Assembly (NCBI GenBank): GCA_034401135.1
Contig: JAWZSP010000001.1
Location: 682,001 to 746,000, forward strand
Reading direction: 5' to 3'
DNA: 64,000 bases
From: Volutella citrinella
Taxonomy: Eukaryota > Ascomycota > Sordariomycetes > Hypocreales > Nectriaceae
In this document: one piece after another, positions 22,038 to 30,698 of the stretch
Layout: each line of letters begins with the position of its first letter
Numbering within the stretch: the stretch's first letter is position 1
The notes under the pieces: generated by a model
Database searches by the model: none
What the model was told of the DNA's origin: nothing
Seen by the model: the letters and a program-made list of their open reading frames with translations, nothing else
Program-made: the position numbers and the translations under genes

Positions 22038-23915
22038 ATGGACGCCCTACCGCCCGAGCTCAAGGAACACATCGCTTTCCATCTTGGCAATGTACACCCG
22101 CCCAGCTTGCGCTCATTCGCTCTAGTCAACAGGGCCTCGTCTTCGGCCGCCTTTCGTGTCATTCTGCAGTCCATCAGTATTACCCTCAACGATGGCCGCC
22201 AGATATCTGACGATGTTTCTGAATGGCAACAAATCCTCTCGCGCCACCAGGCCTGGGGCCTCGTTACTTCACTACGCCTCTCGAGTAGATGGCAGCATCC
22301 TCTTGATACAACCTTCCAGGGTCGCCATGCACCTGATAGATTCAATGTTGTGCTTGACACATGGGGCCCAGTTGTTGATTTCATCAAACAGCTACCGTCT
22401 CTCGCTGACTTCATATACGATGTGTCGCCGACTCCCTTCCCTGCGATTCTTTTGGATGCAGTAAGCCATGCACACCAATGCCGAATCCATGTTGAGAGGT
22501 TCGACTTCCCCAACTTATCATCACCATCGGGTCAATCAATGTTCGATGCTATTAGCAGCTCGCCAAATCTCCACAGCATAAGCGCTCGGATGTCTAGCGA
22601 TTACGAAATGTCTCCATATCGAACGGTAGGAGATGCTATAATGGGCCTGGTTCAATACTCAGCACCGAACCTCAGAGAAGTTGAAGTTTTTGGTGGTACA
22701 ATCTCAACCCAACATACACAGGAACGCGAACAAGAGATTGAGGAACAAGTTCCTCGGGGACGCCTGAGGCGGCTCAGATTGTTTGGCGGAAATTCAGGAA
22801 AGCGCAATCAACTCAGGTATTGGAGCCACCATACCGACTTTTCGCTTTTGCGTGATTTGACAATCAACGACGCGATGAATTCTTTGTCCTTTGAGTGGGC
22901 AAGTGCCGGGGCCAGTTTTTCTTGCCTCAAGCGCCTCGGAATAGAGCTATTTCGCGATAATATGCAGCAGCATGATCCAGGGTCCTGGGCCGATGTTTTC
23001 TTTAGCAGGATACCTCCCCTTGACTCTCTTACTGTCTGGGGGTCGTTGGAGTCCCGCATTCTAGGCGAAGTCCTCCTACATCACGGGCAGTCGCTACGCG
23101 AACTGATGATCATGGGCGATAATTATACTACGCATACCTTGATAATGCCTACCCAAACAACATCCGATGTGGCAAAAATCAGAAACCAATGTCCCCTTCT
23201 GGAGAACGTCTCAGTCTGTATACAGCGTTCAAGATCGGATGGGAACGAACTGGAAAAGTACCGTTTACTAGGACAAATCAAGCGTCTACGGAAACTCACG
23301 ATACACTGGGTCTTTTCGCAGAAATTACCATCACCAGAGGATGAAGAAATGCCTTCTCCCGCGTTCGACGAATCAGACATGCTGACTTTTCACGAATTGT
23401 ATCCGGGGATCAACCTCGACAGAGTGTCCATCTGGCCAAAGAACGGCCAAATACGACATCTCCTTTTGGACATGGCGACGGATGAGACTCTTGCTCGAGA
23501 AATCTGGAGCACAATTACGAACCCAAACGCCTCTCCCGCACTGGAGTCGTTAACGCTGCAGCACAATGGCAGCGTCCACCAGCCTTTTGCCGGAACCCCT
23601 TGGCGCGGCCCCTTCCCCCTGGCCATTATCGGAAACCACATTTGTCGCTCGTATCACTTGGAGAGTTCTGTTGTCGGCGATGGGACAGTTTCAGTGACCG
23701 AACTTTCGAAAGATAGGCGGGAGGAACTCGAAGGACACCGGGAGGTTGTGAGGGTGATGGGAGACATGCAAAAAGGGTCGCGAAGTGCAGAAATGGGAAT
23801 CCTGGAAGACTTGCCAGACGGCTCCATGTTTGTCTTTCGTCGGATATGGCCTGCAAAGGAAGGGAGCAGATGCTGGCACGACGACTGGGCGAGTGTGCCG
23901 TTGGTAAAGGATTAG
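22038..23915 (+). CDS. F-box protein with leucine-rich-like body
   Basis: Single exon, 625 aa from ATG 22038. The first 45 residues (MDALPPELKEHIAFHL, then SLRSFALVNRASSSAAFRVI) form an F-box-like domain, which would recruit Skp1/Cullin1 in an SCF ubiquitin ligase. The rest has repeated leucine-rich-like strands and helices (SPNLHSISAR, APNLREVEVFGG, RGRLRRLRLFGG, PPLDSLTVWGS, SLRELMIMGDN, CPLLENVSV, RLRKLTIHW), typical of fungal F-box/LRR proteins that bind substrates. The target is unknown. Weak coding continues upstream of the ATG but begins only with non-ATG codons. Confidence 0.8.
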   Translation: MDALPPELKEHIAFHLGNVHPPSLRSFALVNRASSSAAFRVILQSISITLNDGRQISDDVSEWQQILSRHQAWGLVTSLRLSSRWQHPLDTTFQGRHAPDRFNVVLDTWGPVVDFIKQLPSLADFIYDVSPTPFPAILLDAVSHAHQCRIHVERFDFPNLSSPSGQSMFDAISSSPNLHSISARMSSDYEMSPYRTVGDAIMGLVQYSAPNLREVEVFGGTISTQHTQEREQEIEEQVPRGRLRRLRLFGGNSGKRNQLRYWSHHTDFSLLRDLTINDAMNSLSFEWASAGASFSCLKRLGIELFRDNMQQHDPGSWADVFFSRIPPLDSLTVWGSLESRILGEVLLHHGQSLRELMIMGDNYTTHTLIMPTQTTSDVAKIRNQCPLLENVSVCIQRSRSDGNELEKYRLLGQIKRLRKLTIHWVFSQKLPSPEDEEMPSPAFDESDMLTFHELYPGINLDRVSIWPKNGQIRHLLLDMATDETLAREIWSTITNPNASPALESLTLQHNGSVHQPFAGTPWRGPFPLAIIGNHICRSYHLESSVVGDGTVSVTELSKDRREELEGHREVVRVMGDMQKGSRSAEMGILEDLPDGSMFVFRRIWPAKEGSRCWHDDWASVPLVKD

Positions 23916-24125
23916 TGGAAAGGAGCGAGGAGGGGTTCATCTCAGTTCGTAGAGCATAGCCCCTGGGCAAGGGATTTCTAACCATTGTCATGTCAACCCG
24001 CATTTCTTCTCTACACTCACTCCAGTTGAGGTACCAGGTTCAAGACCCAGTTGCGTAACCGCCATCCTTGCACGGCCCTCACAACATAATCCACAATTTC
24101 GACCTTTGAGTTCCAATCCACACCA

Positions 24126-24203
24126 GCGTAATTGGTTTAGTGGTAAAATTAATCGTTGCCATTCAGTTTCGATTAGCCCTGGGTTCGATTCCCAGATTAC
24201 GCA
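24126..24203 (+). tRNA. tRNA-Gly (GCC) with a very short intron
   Basis: Cloverleaf assembled by eye. The acceptor stem GCGTAAT pairs with ATTACGC (discriminator A at 24203). The D arm has GGTTTAGTGGTAAAATT. The anticodon stem AATCG pairs with CGATT. The T arm is CTGGG-TTCGATT-CCCAG. The anticodon loop region TTGCCATTCAGTTT is 14 nt instead of 7, which is best explained by a 7-nt intron just 3' of the anticodon (GCC plus the following A). A T-rich run after 24207 can terminate Pol III. Confidence 0.9.
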
Positions 24204-24412
24204 AGCATTTCTTTTTGCTTCATTTTTATCGTGTGTCGCATTCGTGCAGGCCTGGGTGGGCGTTGTTGCCTGTGCATAATTTGCCGTCCTGGCATGTCGG
24301 GGCATTTCAGGGCGCACAGGCGCAGGACAGCCCTGGAACGTGATGGGTACGGGGCTGAAAGGGTACTAGGGTGCCCCGTCTGACCCATGTCACCGACTCG
24401 AGCTGAACAGCA

Positions 24413-24469
24413 TGCTCCTTCCCTCTCAGGCTGCTCCTTCCCTCTCAGGCTGCTCCTTCCCTCTCAGGC
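24413..24469 (+). repeat. Perfect 19-bp tandem repeat, three copies
   Basis: The unit TGCTCCTTCCCTCTCAGGC occurs three times without a mismatch, followed by a five-base start of a fourth copy. It lies between the tRNA gene and the ATG of the acidic F-box gene at 24618, so it may sit in that gene's promoter. Confidence 0.95.
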
Positions 24470-24617
24470 TGCTCGTCTCCAATTCACGCTCCTGCTGCGA
24501 ACAGTGCAGGCACAACGTGATGAAAATTTAACTTTTCTTTGCTGAGCTCGCGGGGAGATTATTCTTCGTTCAAGGAAGTGGGAAATCCAGCCCATTCAGC
24601 CCGATACTCACCACACA

Positions 24618-26687
24618 ATGGGTTACTCGGAGGTCCTATGCCACCTGTGTGGCGTGAGCTTCAACATTCAGCGCTTCTCAACAAAGGAGGAGGTCATGGC
24701 TGGAGTCATTCTAAGGCCGTGGACGAAGGTGCCGGACGGCGATTCAGACACCATGCACCCTCCAAAGGCCTGCCGCACGGGAGGTTGCGAGGTGGCCCAA
24801 CTCCGCCCCAAGATCATCAAGTTCAACGAGGAGCCCGAGGGCGACGACAGCGATGCGACGTACCAGTATGAGAGCGACAGCTCGGATGAACCGTACGAGC
24901 ACAAGACGCCGCCCCCGGAGCTGAGTGAAGAGGAGCTGACGGCCACCCTCCGCAGCAGTCGGTTGGCGCCTGCTCCGCCCCAAGCTGACCCTCTGCTGCG
25001 CGAAATTTACGAGGCCCTGCGTCCTCGCGGGCCTTCGGAGCGAGTGCTCTGGCCCACATTCCGGGACTTTGACGAAGAAAATGACTATGGCAACGAAACC
25101 GGCCACAGGAGTGGCACCGAGTCAGCCGAGGGCGGAGAAGATGACGCCAGCGAAGGCAGTGATGGAAGATCTGACGAAGACATCGAGATGAATGATGCAA
25201 ATGGTGAAGATGGCGATGCGTCAGATGACAGCGCCGAGCCTGATGACGAGGAATTGGATGATGATGAGGACAGTGGGAACGATGAAGATGAAGAAGAAGA
25301 TGGGGATGACGACGAAGAAGATGACTTTGGCAACCACGAAGGTGTGGAGCAGGACGAATGGCACGCCCTTAATGACGGATATGACAGTGATCAGAAGTAC
25401 GTGCATGGTGTGGCAATTCACATCTCGGGACCTGGCTGCGGCGGCATCCATGGATATCGGGGCTCCAACTTGTCATTGGAGGAAGCGCGAGGTTGTGCCA
25501 CCGTCCAATGCCTCGTCCCCAAGCCGCGGGGCAAGAAGTTCAAGCCCGAATCCGACGACGAGGACTTCGAAAAGGATGGGGATTTCTTCCTCAGTGGACT
25601 CTGTGACCACATGCCGAGTCGCGACATGGGCTGGCCGGAGTACCACCCAGCACGACATGGCTGCGACTCCTCTGCCGCCGACACGTGCTTCTACGACGAA
25701 AGCTTCGCCGAAGAGGTCGCCATGCCCTTCCACCCGACCTGCCTCGAGGTCTTCAAGCGCGCGTCAATCCAGAAATTCGGTCGCTTCGACATCCAGAGCC
25801 TCACTGACTGGTATTGCCTCACTGCTGCTGACGACTTATTCTACAAATTTCCCCGGGAGGAAGCGGTGCATCGGGCCAGTGAGCAATGTTGGCGACACAA
25901 CCCAGGCGATGAGTTTCTGGTCTCGAACCCGTGTTTTGTACCGGGCTGGACCCAGCTTCTCACTGCGGCGGGCCAATGCACAGCAGCCCAAGATAGCGCA
26001 GAGAATGCGCCGCAACGGCAGGGAGGAAAGAAGGGCCAGAAGCAACAAACAGATTGCTTCAGCGTTCTTCCCACCGAGATCCGTCTAAATCTAGTGCTAG
26101 CACTAGATCAAGAGGACGCGCACAGTTTGCGCATCGCATCCAGGTCATTCCGCTATCTACCACGGAATTTCTTCCGACAGGCCATCATCCAGCAATCTCC
26201 TTGGCTCTGGGAAGCCTGGTCGACGCTTCCTTATGCTTTCTGGGCCACCAAGGAAAGCTGGGAGATTAAAGAAGAAGACGAGAAGAGGGAGGCCCGCAAG
26301 AAGTTCTTCGAGCAGTCGGTTGACATACTGGCCGAGGAGGTGCAGTCAATCGAGTTCCTTGGCGAGAACATCAATGCCATCGTAGCTATTAAGGAGCACA
26401 TCGCCGAGGAAGAAAAAGTCTACCACCAGAGCCGGCAGCCTGTGTCGCCCTGCGAGACTGCCCCAGAGGACCTGGACTGGTACAGCCTGTACTGCAATCT
26501 TGGAAAGTACAAGGATCGCATGAAGGGCCTGCGGAACAGGGCGCGCATCTGGAAGGACTGCAACTGGATCCTGGACAAGATTGAGGAGCTGCGCGCCGAT
26601 GGTAAAATAGGTCCCGAGGCGAAAGAGCGGCCATTTGACAGGAGAACCAAGACGGCCGAGGAGTATTATGCCAGGAGGCGGGCGTAG
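24618..26687 (+). CDS. F-box protein with CxxC N-terminus and long acidic region
   Basis: Single exon, 689 aa. The N-terminus has a CHLCGVSFNIQR pair of cysteines suggestive of a zinc-binding knuckle. Residues about 165-245 are an Asp/Glu-rich low-complexity stretch (runs such as DDDEDSGNDEDEEEDGDDDE). A Gly/Cys-containing block (HISGPGCGGIHGYRGSNLS) and C.H-rich segments follow. The F-box lies internally at about residues 480-525 (CFSVLPTEIRLNLVLALDQE, then ASRSFRYLPRNFFRQAII). The C-terminal third is helical and charged. It resembles a fungal SCF substrate receptor or related scaffold. The substrate is unknown. The gene is convergent with the Thg1-like gene 116 bp downstream. Confidence 0.75.
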   Translation: MGYSEVLCHLCGVSFNIQRFSTKEEVMAGVILRPWTKVPDGDSDTMHPPKACRTGGCEVAQLRPKIIKFNEEPEGDDSDATYQYESDSSDEPYEHKTPPPELSEEELTATLRSSRLAPAPPQADPLLREIYEALRPRGPSERVLWPTFRDFDEENDYGNETGHRSGTESAEGGEDDASEGSDGRSDEDIEMNDANGEDGDASDDSAEPDDEELDDDEDSGNDEDEEEDGDDDEEDDFGNHEGVEQDEWHALNDGYDSDQKYVHGVAIHISGPGCGGIHGYRGSNLSLEEARGCATVQCLVPKPRGKKFKPESDDEDFEKDGDFFLSGLCDHMPSRDMGWPEYHPARHGCDSSAADTCFYDESFAEEVAMPFHPTCLEVFKRASIQKFGRFDIQSLTDWYCLTAADDLFYKFPREEAVHRASEQCWRHNPGDEFLVSNPCFVPGWTQLLTAAGQCTAAQDSAENAPQRQGGKKGQKQQTDCFSVLPTEIRLNLVLALDQEDAHSLRIASRSFRYLPRNFFRQAIIQQSPWLWEAWSTLPYAFWATKESWEIKEEDEKREARKKFFEQSVDILAEEVQSIEFLGENINAIVAIKEHIAEEEKVYHQSRQPVSPCETAPEDLDWYSLYCNLGKYKDRMKGLRNRARIWKDCNWILDKIEELRADGKIGPEAKERPFDRRTKTAEEYYARRRA

Positions 26688-26803
26688 GACACATGCCTTG
26701 GTGGTGTACGATTTGGATGCCGGTTGTACTTTGCTTTGCTCAATTCTATTATTGGCCGACGAACTGGTGATTTGACTTTTTGTTGTCAATTGCTTCAAAT
26801 GCA

Positions 26804-27637
26804 TCAACTGCTGTTCTTGGGCCAATACTTATCCTTGACTAGAGCTAGGTTCTCCTCCGAAAATTCCGTCATGCCCCGGTCCTCGCACCTTGTCCTCGTC
26901 CGCACCGCAACCACATTCTCCCCAGTCTTGTGGTCCACGGCCTCAATCTCAACGAGCACTCGCTTCACGATGGAGCCCTCCAGCGCCCACGACGGCACCG
27001 CCTCCTCGTACACGACGCCCTTCTGCCTGGCCATCTCAAGCATGTCATCCTTGTTCTTGCCTTGCAATTCCTGCGTAGAGAAAAGGCTGCGCGCGAACCC
27101 AGAAACACTGTTCCGGATGGCATCGCCGCGGCATCGCCACAACACATTGTTGACGCACTCCTCGACGCTTGGCACGTTGAACAGCCGCCCGTCAAAGTGA
27201 GGCAGCGGTAGTGTCGCGAAGCTAGGGACAGCCGGGGAGGGTAGCTCGGCCATGGCTGCGACGAGGTGAGAATAGAAGTGGACGGAGCAGAAGCCGGCGG
27301 CCAGTGTTGCAATCTTGGTGACGCGCCCGTTGAAGGAGCCGACCCCGTTGGGGAAGACGAGGGTGATCTCGTCCGACTGAGTGTACGCCAACGTGGCGCT
27401 GGGGTGCGCGCCCAACAGTTCTGCGCAGGTCCTCACCATGGCCAGGTGCAGGCGCTCATCGAATGGCTTGGCGAAGGGCGCCGTGAACTTGGAGAAGGTG
27501 TGGCCATCGAGGCGGAGTATGGCAGGCTTGGATGGGTCGAGCTGAAGTTCCGTGGTAGCCTCGTACTCTTTCATGCGCGTTGCGAGGGGCTTGCGATCTT
27601 CGCTGGATGCTGCTTGCTCGCTCTCCGTTGCGTCCAT
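26804..27637 (-). CDS. Thg1-like 3'-5' polymerase (tRNA-His guanylyltransferase superfamily)
   Basis: Single exon, 277 aa from ATG 27637. Thg1-family enzymes add nucleotides in the 3'-to-5' direction at tRNA 5' ends. Catalytic signatures: RLDGHTFSKFT with D44 (RxDGxxF motif) and YTQSDEITLVF with D89/E90 (SDE motif), the metal-binding carboxylates. A later block VLWRCRGDAIRNSVSGFAR resembles the W(R/Q)xxDaxrNsvs signature I associate with Thg1-like proteins of bacteria, archaea and phages rather than the NLYNTxFW form of canonical eukaryotic Thg1. It may therefore be a TLP-type repair enzyme rather than the essential tRNA-His enzyme; this is inference. Confidence 0.8.
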   Translation of the reverse strand: MDATESEQAASSEDRKPLATRMKEYEATTELQLDPSKPAILRLDGHTFSKFTAPFAKPFDERLHLAMVRTCAELLGAHPSATLAYTQSDEITLVFPNGVGSFNGRVTKIATLAAGFCSVHFYSHLVAAMAELPSPAVPSFATLPLPHFDGRLFNVPSVEECVNNVLWRCRGDAIRNSVSGFARSLFSTQELQGKNKDDMLEMARQKGVVYEEAVPSWALEGSIVKRVLVEIEAVDHKTGENVVAVRTRTRCEDRGMTEFSEENLALVKDKYWPKNSS

Positions 27638-28252
27638 GTCCAGCCTTTCATTTGCAGCGTGGGAGAGTGGGTGAGAGTCGCGACGGTCGTGTGGTGTTTG
27701 TCTGTTGCTTCTGGTGCCTGACTCATTCAGTGTGGCGGGGCTGACAAGCGGGCTGCCCAAGCGCTGTGTCGTGTCTGTGCTGCCTCCCCAGCTTCTCCAC
27801 CCCTACGACCTTGTCTCGTCAGCGAAATATTTCATTAATTCATCCATCCATTCATGCTAAGGCCTTTGCAGGTTCCGATGTGGTATGCAACAACAGGAGG
27901 AAATCGAATACTCATTGCACTCTAATTTACTGCGGTTTCTGTTGTGTGTATATGTGACTGCATTTCTCGAATTATCTTGCAAATTAGCACACCGGTCGTT
28001 GTTTCAGCCGCCACAGCAATAACATACGTGCAGCTTGCAGGTTTATAGACATCACGGTAGATCAGTATATAAAGGTTCTAGCCCTCTAGGATATTTGGAG
28101 TTGAATAAAACAGAAACAGTGGTGCAACATTGTTGGCATAAATATATAGCGCGAGTCTACTGTACGCTTAATTGTTATTTACATCAATAACTATTTGAAG
28201 AAGAAGAAGAAGGTATTACGGTATGTACTCCAGCCCGCTGCAGAGCTCTCCC
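27638..28252. other. Intergenic, no supported gene
   Basis: About 615 bp containing the 5' region of the Thg1-like gene and the 3' flank of the pectin lyase gene. It is A/T-rich around 28050-28200 with GAAGAAGAAGAAG at 28196-28211. No gene or RNA is evident. Confidence 0.4.
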
Positions 28253-29442
28253 TTAGGCAAGGCCAAAGCCAGCCTTGGTCTGCGCGTCCTTGGCGCTCTG
28301 AGCAGTGCCAGCAGCAGCGATAGACTTCCCCTTGAAGCTGGAAAGGAAGCCGGAATCGCTGCCAGACAGGGTTCCAGAGCTGCCGAAAGAGTTGAGCTCG
28401 CACTTGCGGCCGAGGGCGGACGAGCAAGCAGAGGCGGCGGCGGCGTTGGAGACAGCAAAGAGACGGCCGGTGAAGCCGGGCTTGACGGGGTTCTTGACGT
28501 TCTGGAAGACGTTGCCCTCGGCCAGGACCATGGCCTTGTCGTCAATCTCGAAGGCGTGGTCGGGGACGTCGTAGAAGTAGTTGTTCACGGCGTGGAGGAG
28601 CGTGTTGCCCAGGATCTTGGGGGCACGGCCAGAGATGTGGTAGACGAAGTTGCCCTTGAAAGTGACAAGCTAGAAAGGAGTCAGTGGTCTGTTCGATACG
28701 AGTTTGACGTTGTTCATCAGCGTACATCATTGGATCCAGCAAAGTAGATACCCCAGTAGTGGTAGCTGTTGCAGTTGGCGGACCAGCTGCTGGTGCCGTC
28801 AATTCGGTTGTTGGTGATGGAAACGCGACCGCTAGCATTGTTGCCGAGGACAATGTGCTGTCGGCCAATGAGGGTGGTGGTGCAGTGGTCGATCCAGACA
28901 TTGTCAGTTCCATCGAGGGTGATGGCATCGCCACCCCAAACAACATTGGGGTTGAGATCAGTGACATGGATGTTCTGGATGATGACGTTGCTGACGCTGT
29001 TGGCGAGACGGAGACCCTTGCCCTTGATGACGCCCTTGGAGCCGACGCCGATGATGCTCTTGTTGGAGCCGACCTTGATGGGGTTCAGGCCAGCCTTGTC
29101 ATACTTGACGTTGACCTTGGGGGCCTTGGGCTGGTAGTTGGTGCACCAGTTGTCCTTGTTGATGGCAGTCTGGCATTGCGAGCCAGTGCCCCAGGGCGCA
29201 CAGCCGGTCTCGCTGGCAGTGCCCTCGGAGCCCTTGAAGTCGAAAGTGTGGTCGAGGTAGATGATGCGGGCCGTGTTGTCGCCAAGATACTTGACGAGCT
29301 CGGCGTTGGTCTTGGGGTAGACGGACTGGCCACCCTTGCCACCAGTCGTTCCGGAGGCAAAGCCTTCAGCCTTGCTTGGCAGGGCTGCGAAGGCTGCAGG
29401 GAGCAGAGCCGCAACGGCGAAGAGGGTGTTGACGATCTGCAT
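28253..29442 (-). CDS. Secreted pectin lyase (polysaccharide lyase family 1)
   Basis: Extracellular endo-pectin lyase that cleaves methyl-esterified homogalacturonan by beta-elimination. Exons (minus) 29442-28726 and 28669-28253 give 377 aa. Signal peptide [19 protein letters not shown]. The PL1 beta-helix shows [39 protein letters not shown], and [20 protein letters not shown] before the intron; [20 protein letters not shown] and [19 protein letters not shown] follow it. The strings IDHCTTT and LLHAVNNY are typical of pectin lyase (PelA/PelB type) rather than pectate lyase. The intron is 56 nt with a GTACGC donor and TTTCTAG acceptor. Confidence 0.93.
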
Positions 29443-30698
29443 GGTAACAATGCGGTGCCTGGATGGAGATTGCGAAAACGAATGTGAATGGAAACGAGAG
29501 ACTTGGCCAGAGATCCGGCTGCTGGCTGCAAAGAAAGAAACAGTAAATGGCTGAGAAAGTGAGCTTGGCAGGAAAAGCGACTTGCAACACCCTGCGCTAC
29601 CTTTTTATTCTCCGTGAAGCCAAAATACCACGCGTCTGCTAGTGCAGGTGAATTCAAATAGTGCCAAGCAACGGCGAGCTTCTGGCCGAGCAGCCCGAGA
29701 CTAGTCTTCGAATCTGACCACAAGTGGACCTGGGCCTTGCCGGGAAGTGAGAGCAGACCCAACCCACTGCTACCAATCGAGCAAGGCATCCGTTATTGAC
29801 GGCCGGTTTGTGGATCCGAATCGGGGCATCGCGTTTCAGAGGTGCCGGGGCATCCTACCACATCGAGTCGATGCATTTTTCCAACAGGTGGACGTTTTAA
29901 GAGTGGTCCGCCCTATTGCAATAAGCGCCAAAGCTTACCATGCAGCCGAAAGTGATAGGGGTTTCGTACCAATCTGACACTGGGGCTAATTTTATGCAGA
30001 TGACGTGGAATTAACCCGCCGCTGAACGGTTCTCGTTTTCCCATCTCAGCCCTCTTCTTGTCAAGTTATTTCTTCGTCTAAGTAATTACCGCTAATATAT
30101 TTGCAACAAATACTTAAAGCAATCCTAGGTCCTCCCCACCCCTGCACCAGTGTCAGGAATTAGGCTCTAAATATTAGAAGACTGATAAATACATTTAATA
30201 ATTAATTGTATTAATTATGAATTTATTAACCATCTCCGTCTGTAAAGCTCTGTCAACTCATGGATAAGAGCTGGGAGGTGTACATATTCGGCATCCATCG
30301 CGATGCCTGTTATCGATGTTGATTATGGCTCCGAATCGCAGGACTGTGATGTTGCGGGCACGAGGCTACGCAGGCAGGCACGAGGCTGCGTCACGTGACG
30401 GCGACGCCTGTAGCCGCGCATCTCGCCCGCCTCACAACGCAGCTCTTTAGACTTCTTGCACCAACCTTCTGCTTCACAAGCTTTGCCCTCAAAAGCTAGC
30501 ACAAGGTTGGAACGAGTCCCTCTCACTCAATACACTCATTTGATCACTCAATCTTTGCTTCCCGCACTCTCTTTTCTACGTGGCACAACACCTAGTTCCA
30601 CCACATGTGACACCCCGTCCGATTTAGAAGCACAACAAGCCTCGACAGTTCTCGAGCAACTCTCAAGCAAACATCTGCCTGACTGATTATACTATAGC
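29443..30698. other. Intergenic, carries copy 1 of a dispersed repeat
   Basis: About 1.25 kb. The first part is the pectin lyase promoter. 29971-30291 is an AT-rich repeat copy (separate entry). Around 30355-30410 a short imperfect duplication of CACGAGGCT(A/G)CG flanks a CACGTGAC element. No gene is supported; the P450 3' end begins at 30699. Confidence 0.5.
29971..30291 (+). repeat. Dispersed ~320-bp repeat, copy 1
   Basis: Begins AATCTGACACTGGGGCTAAT and ends near TGTACATATTCGG. The second copy is at 39356-39683 in the same orientation. The interior is AT-rich and has no coding frame. It begins and ends with TG...CA-like sequence (TGACACT...TGTACA), which would suit a solo LTR, but the matched region extends a few bases beyond on both sides and no target-site duplication is visible. 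Confidence 0.85.

Noticed and set aside
29971..30291. Calling repeat copy 1 a solo LTR
   Set aside because: TG...CA ends fit, but the similarity extends past both ends and no target-site duplication is visible, so the class is left open.
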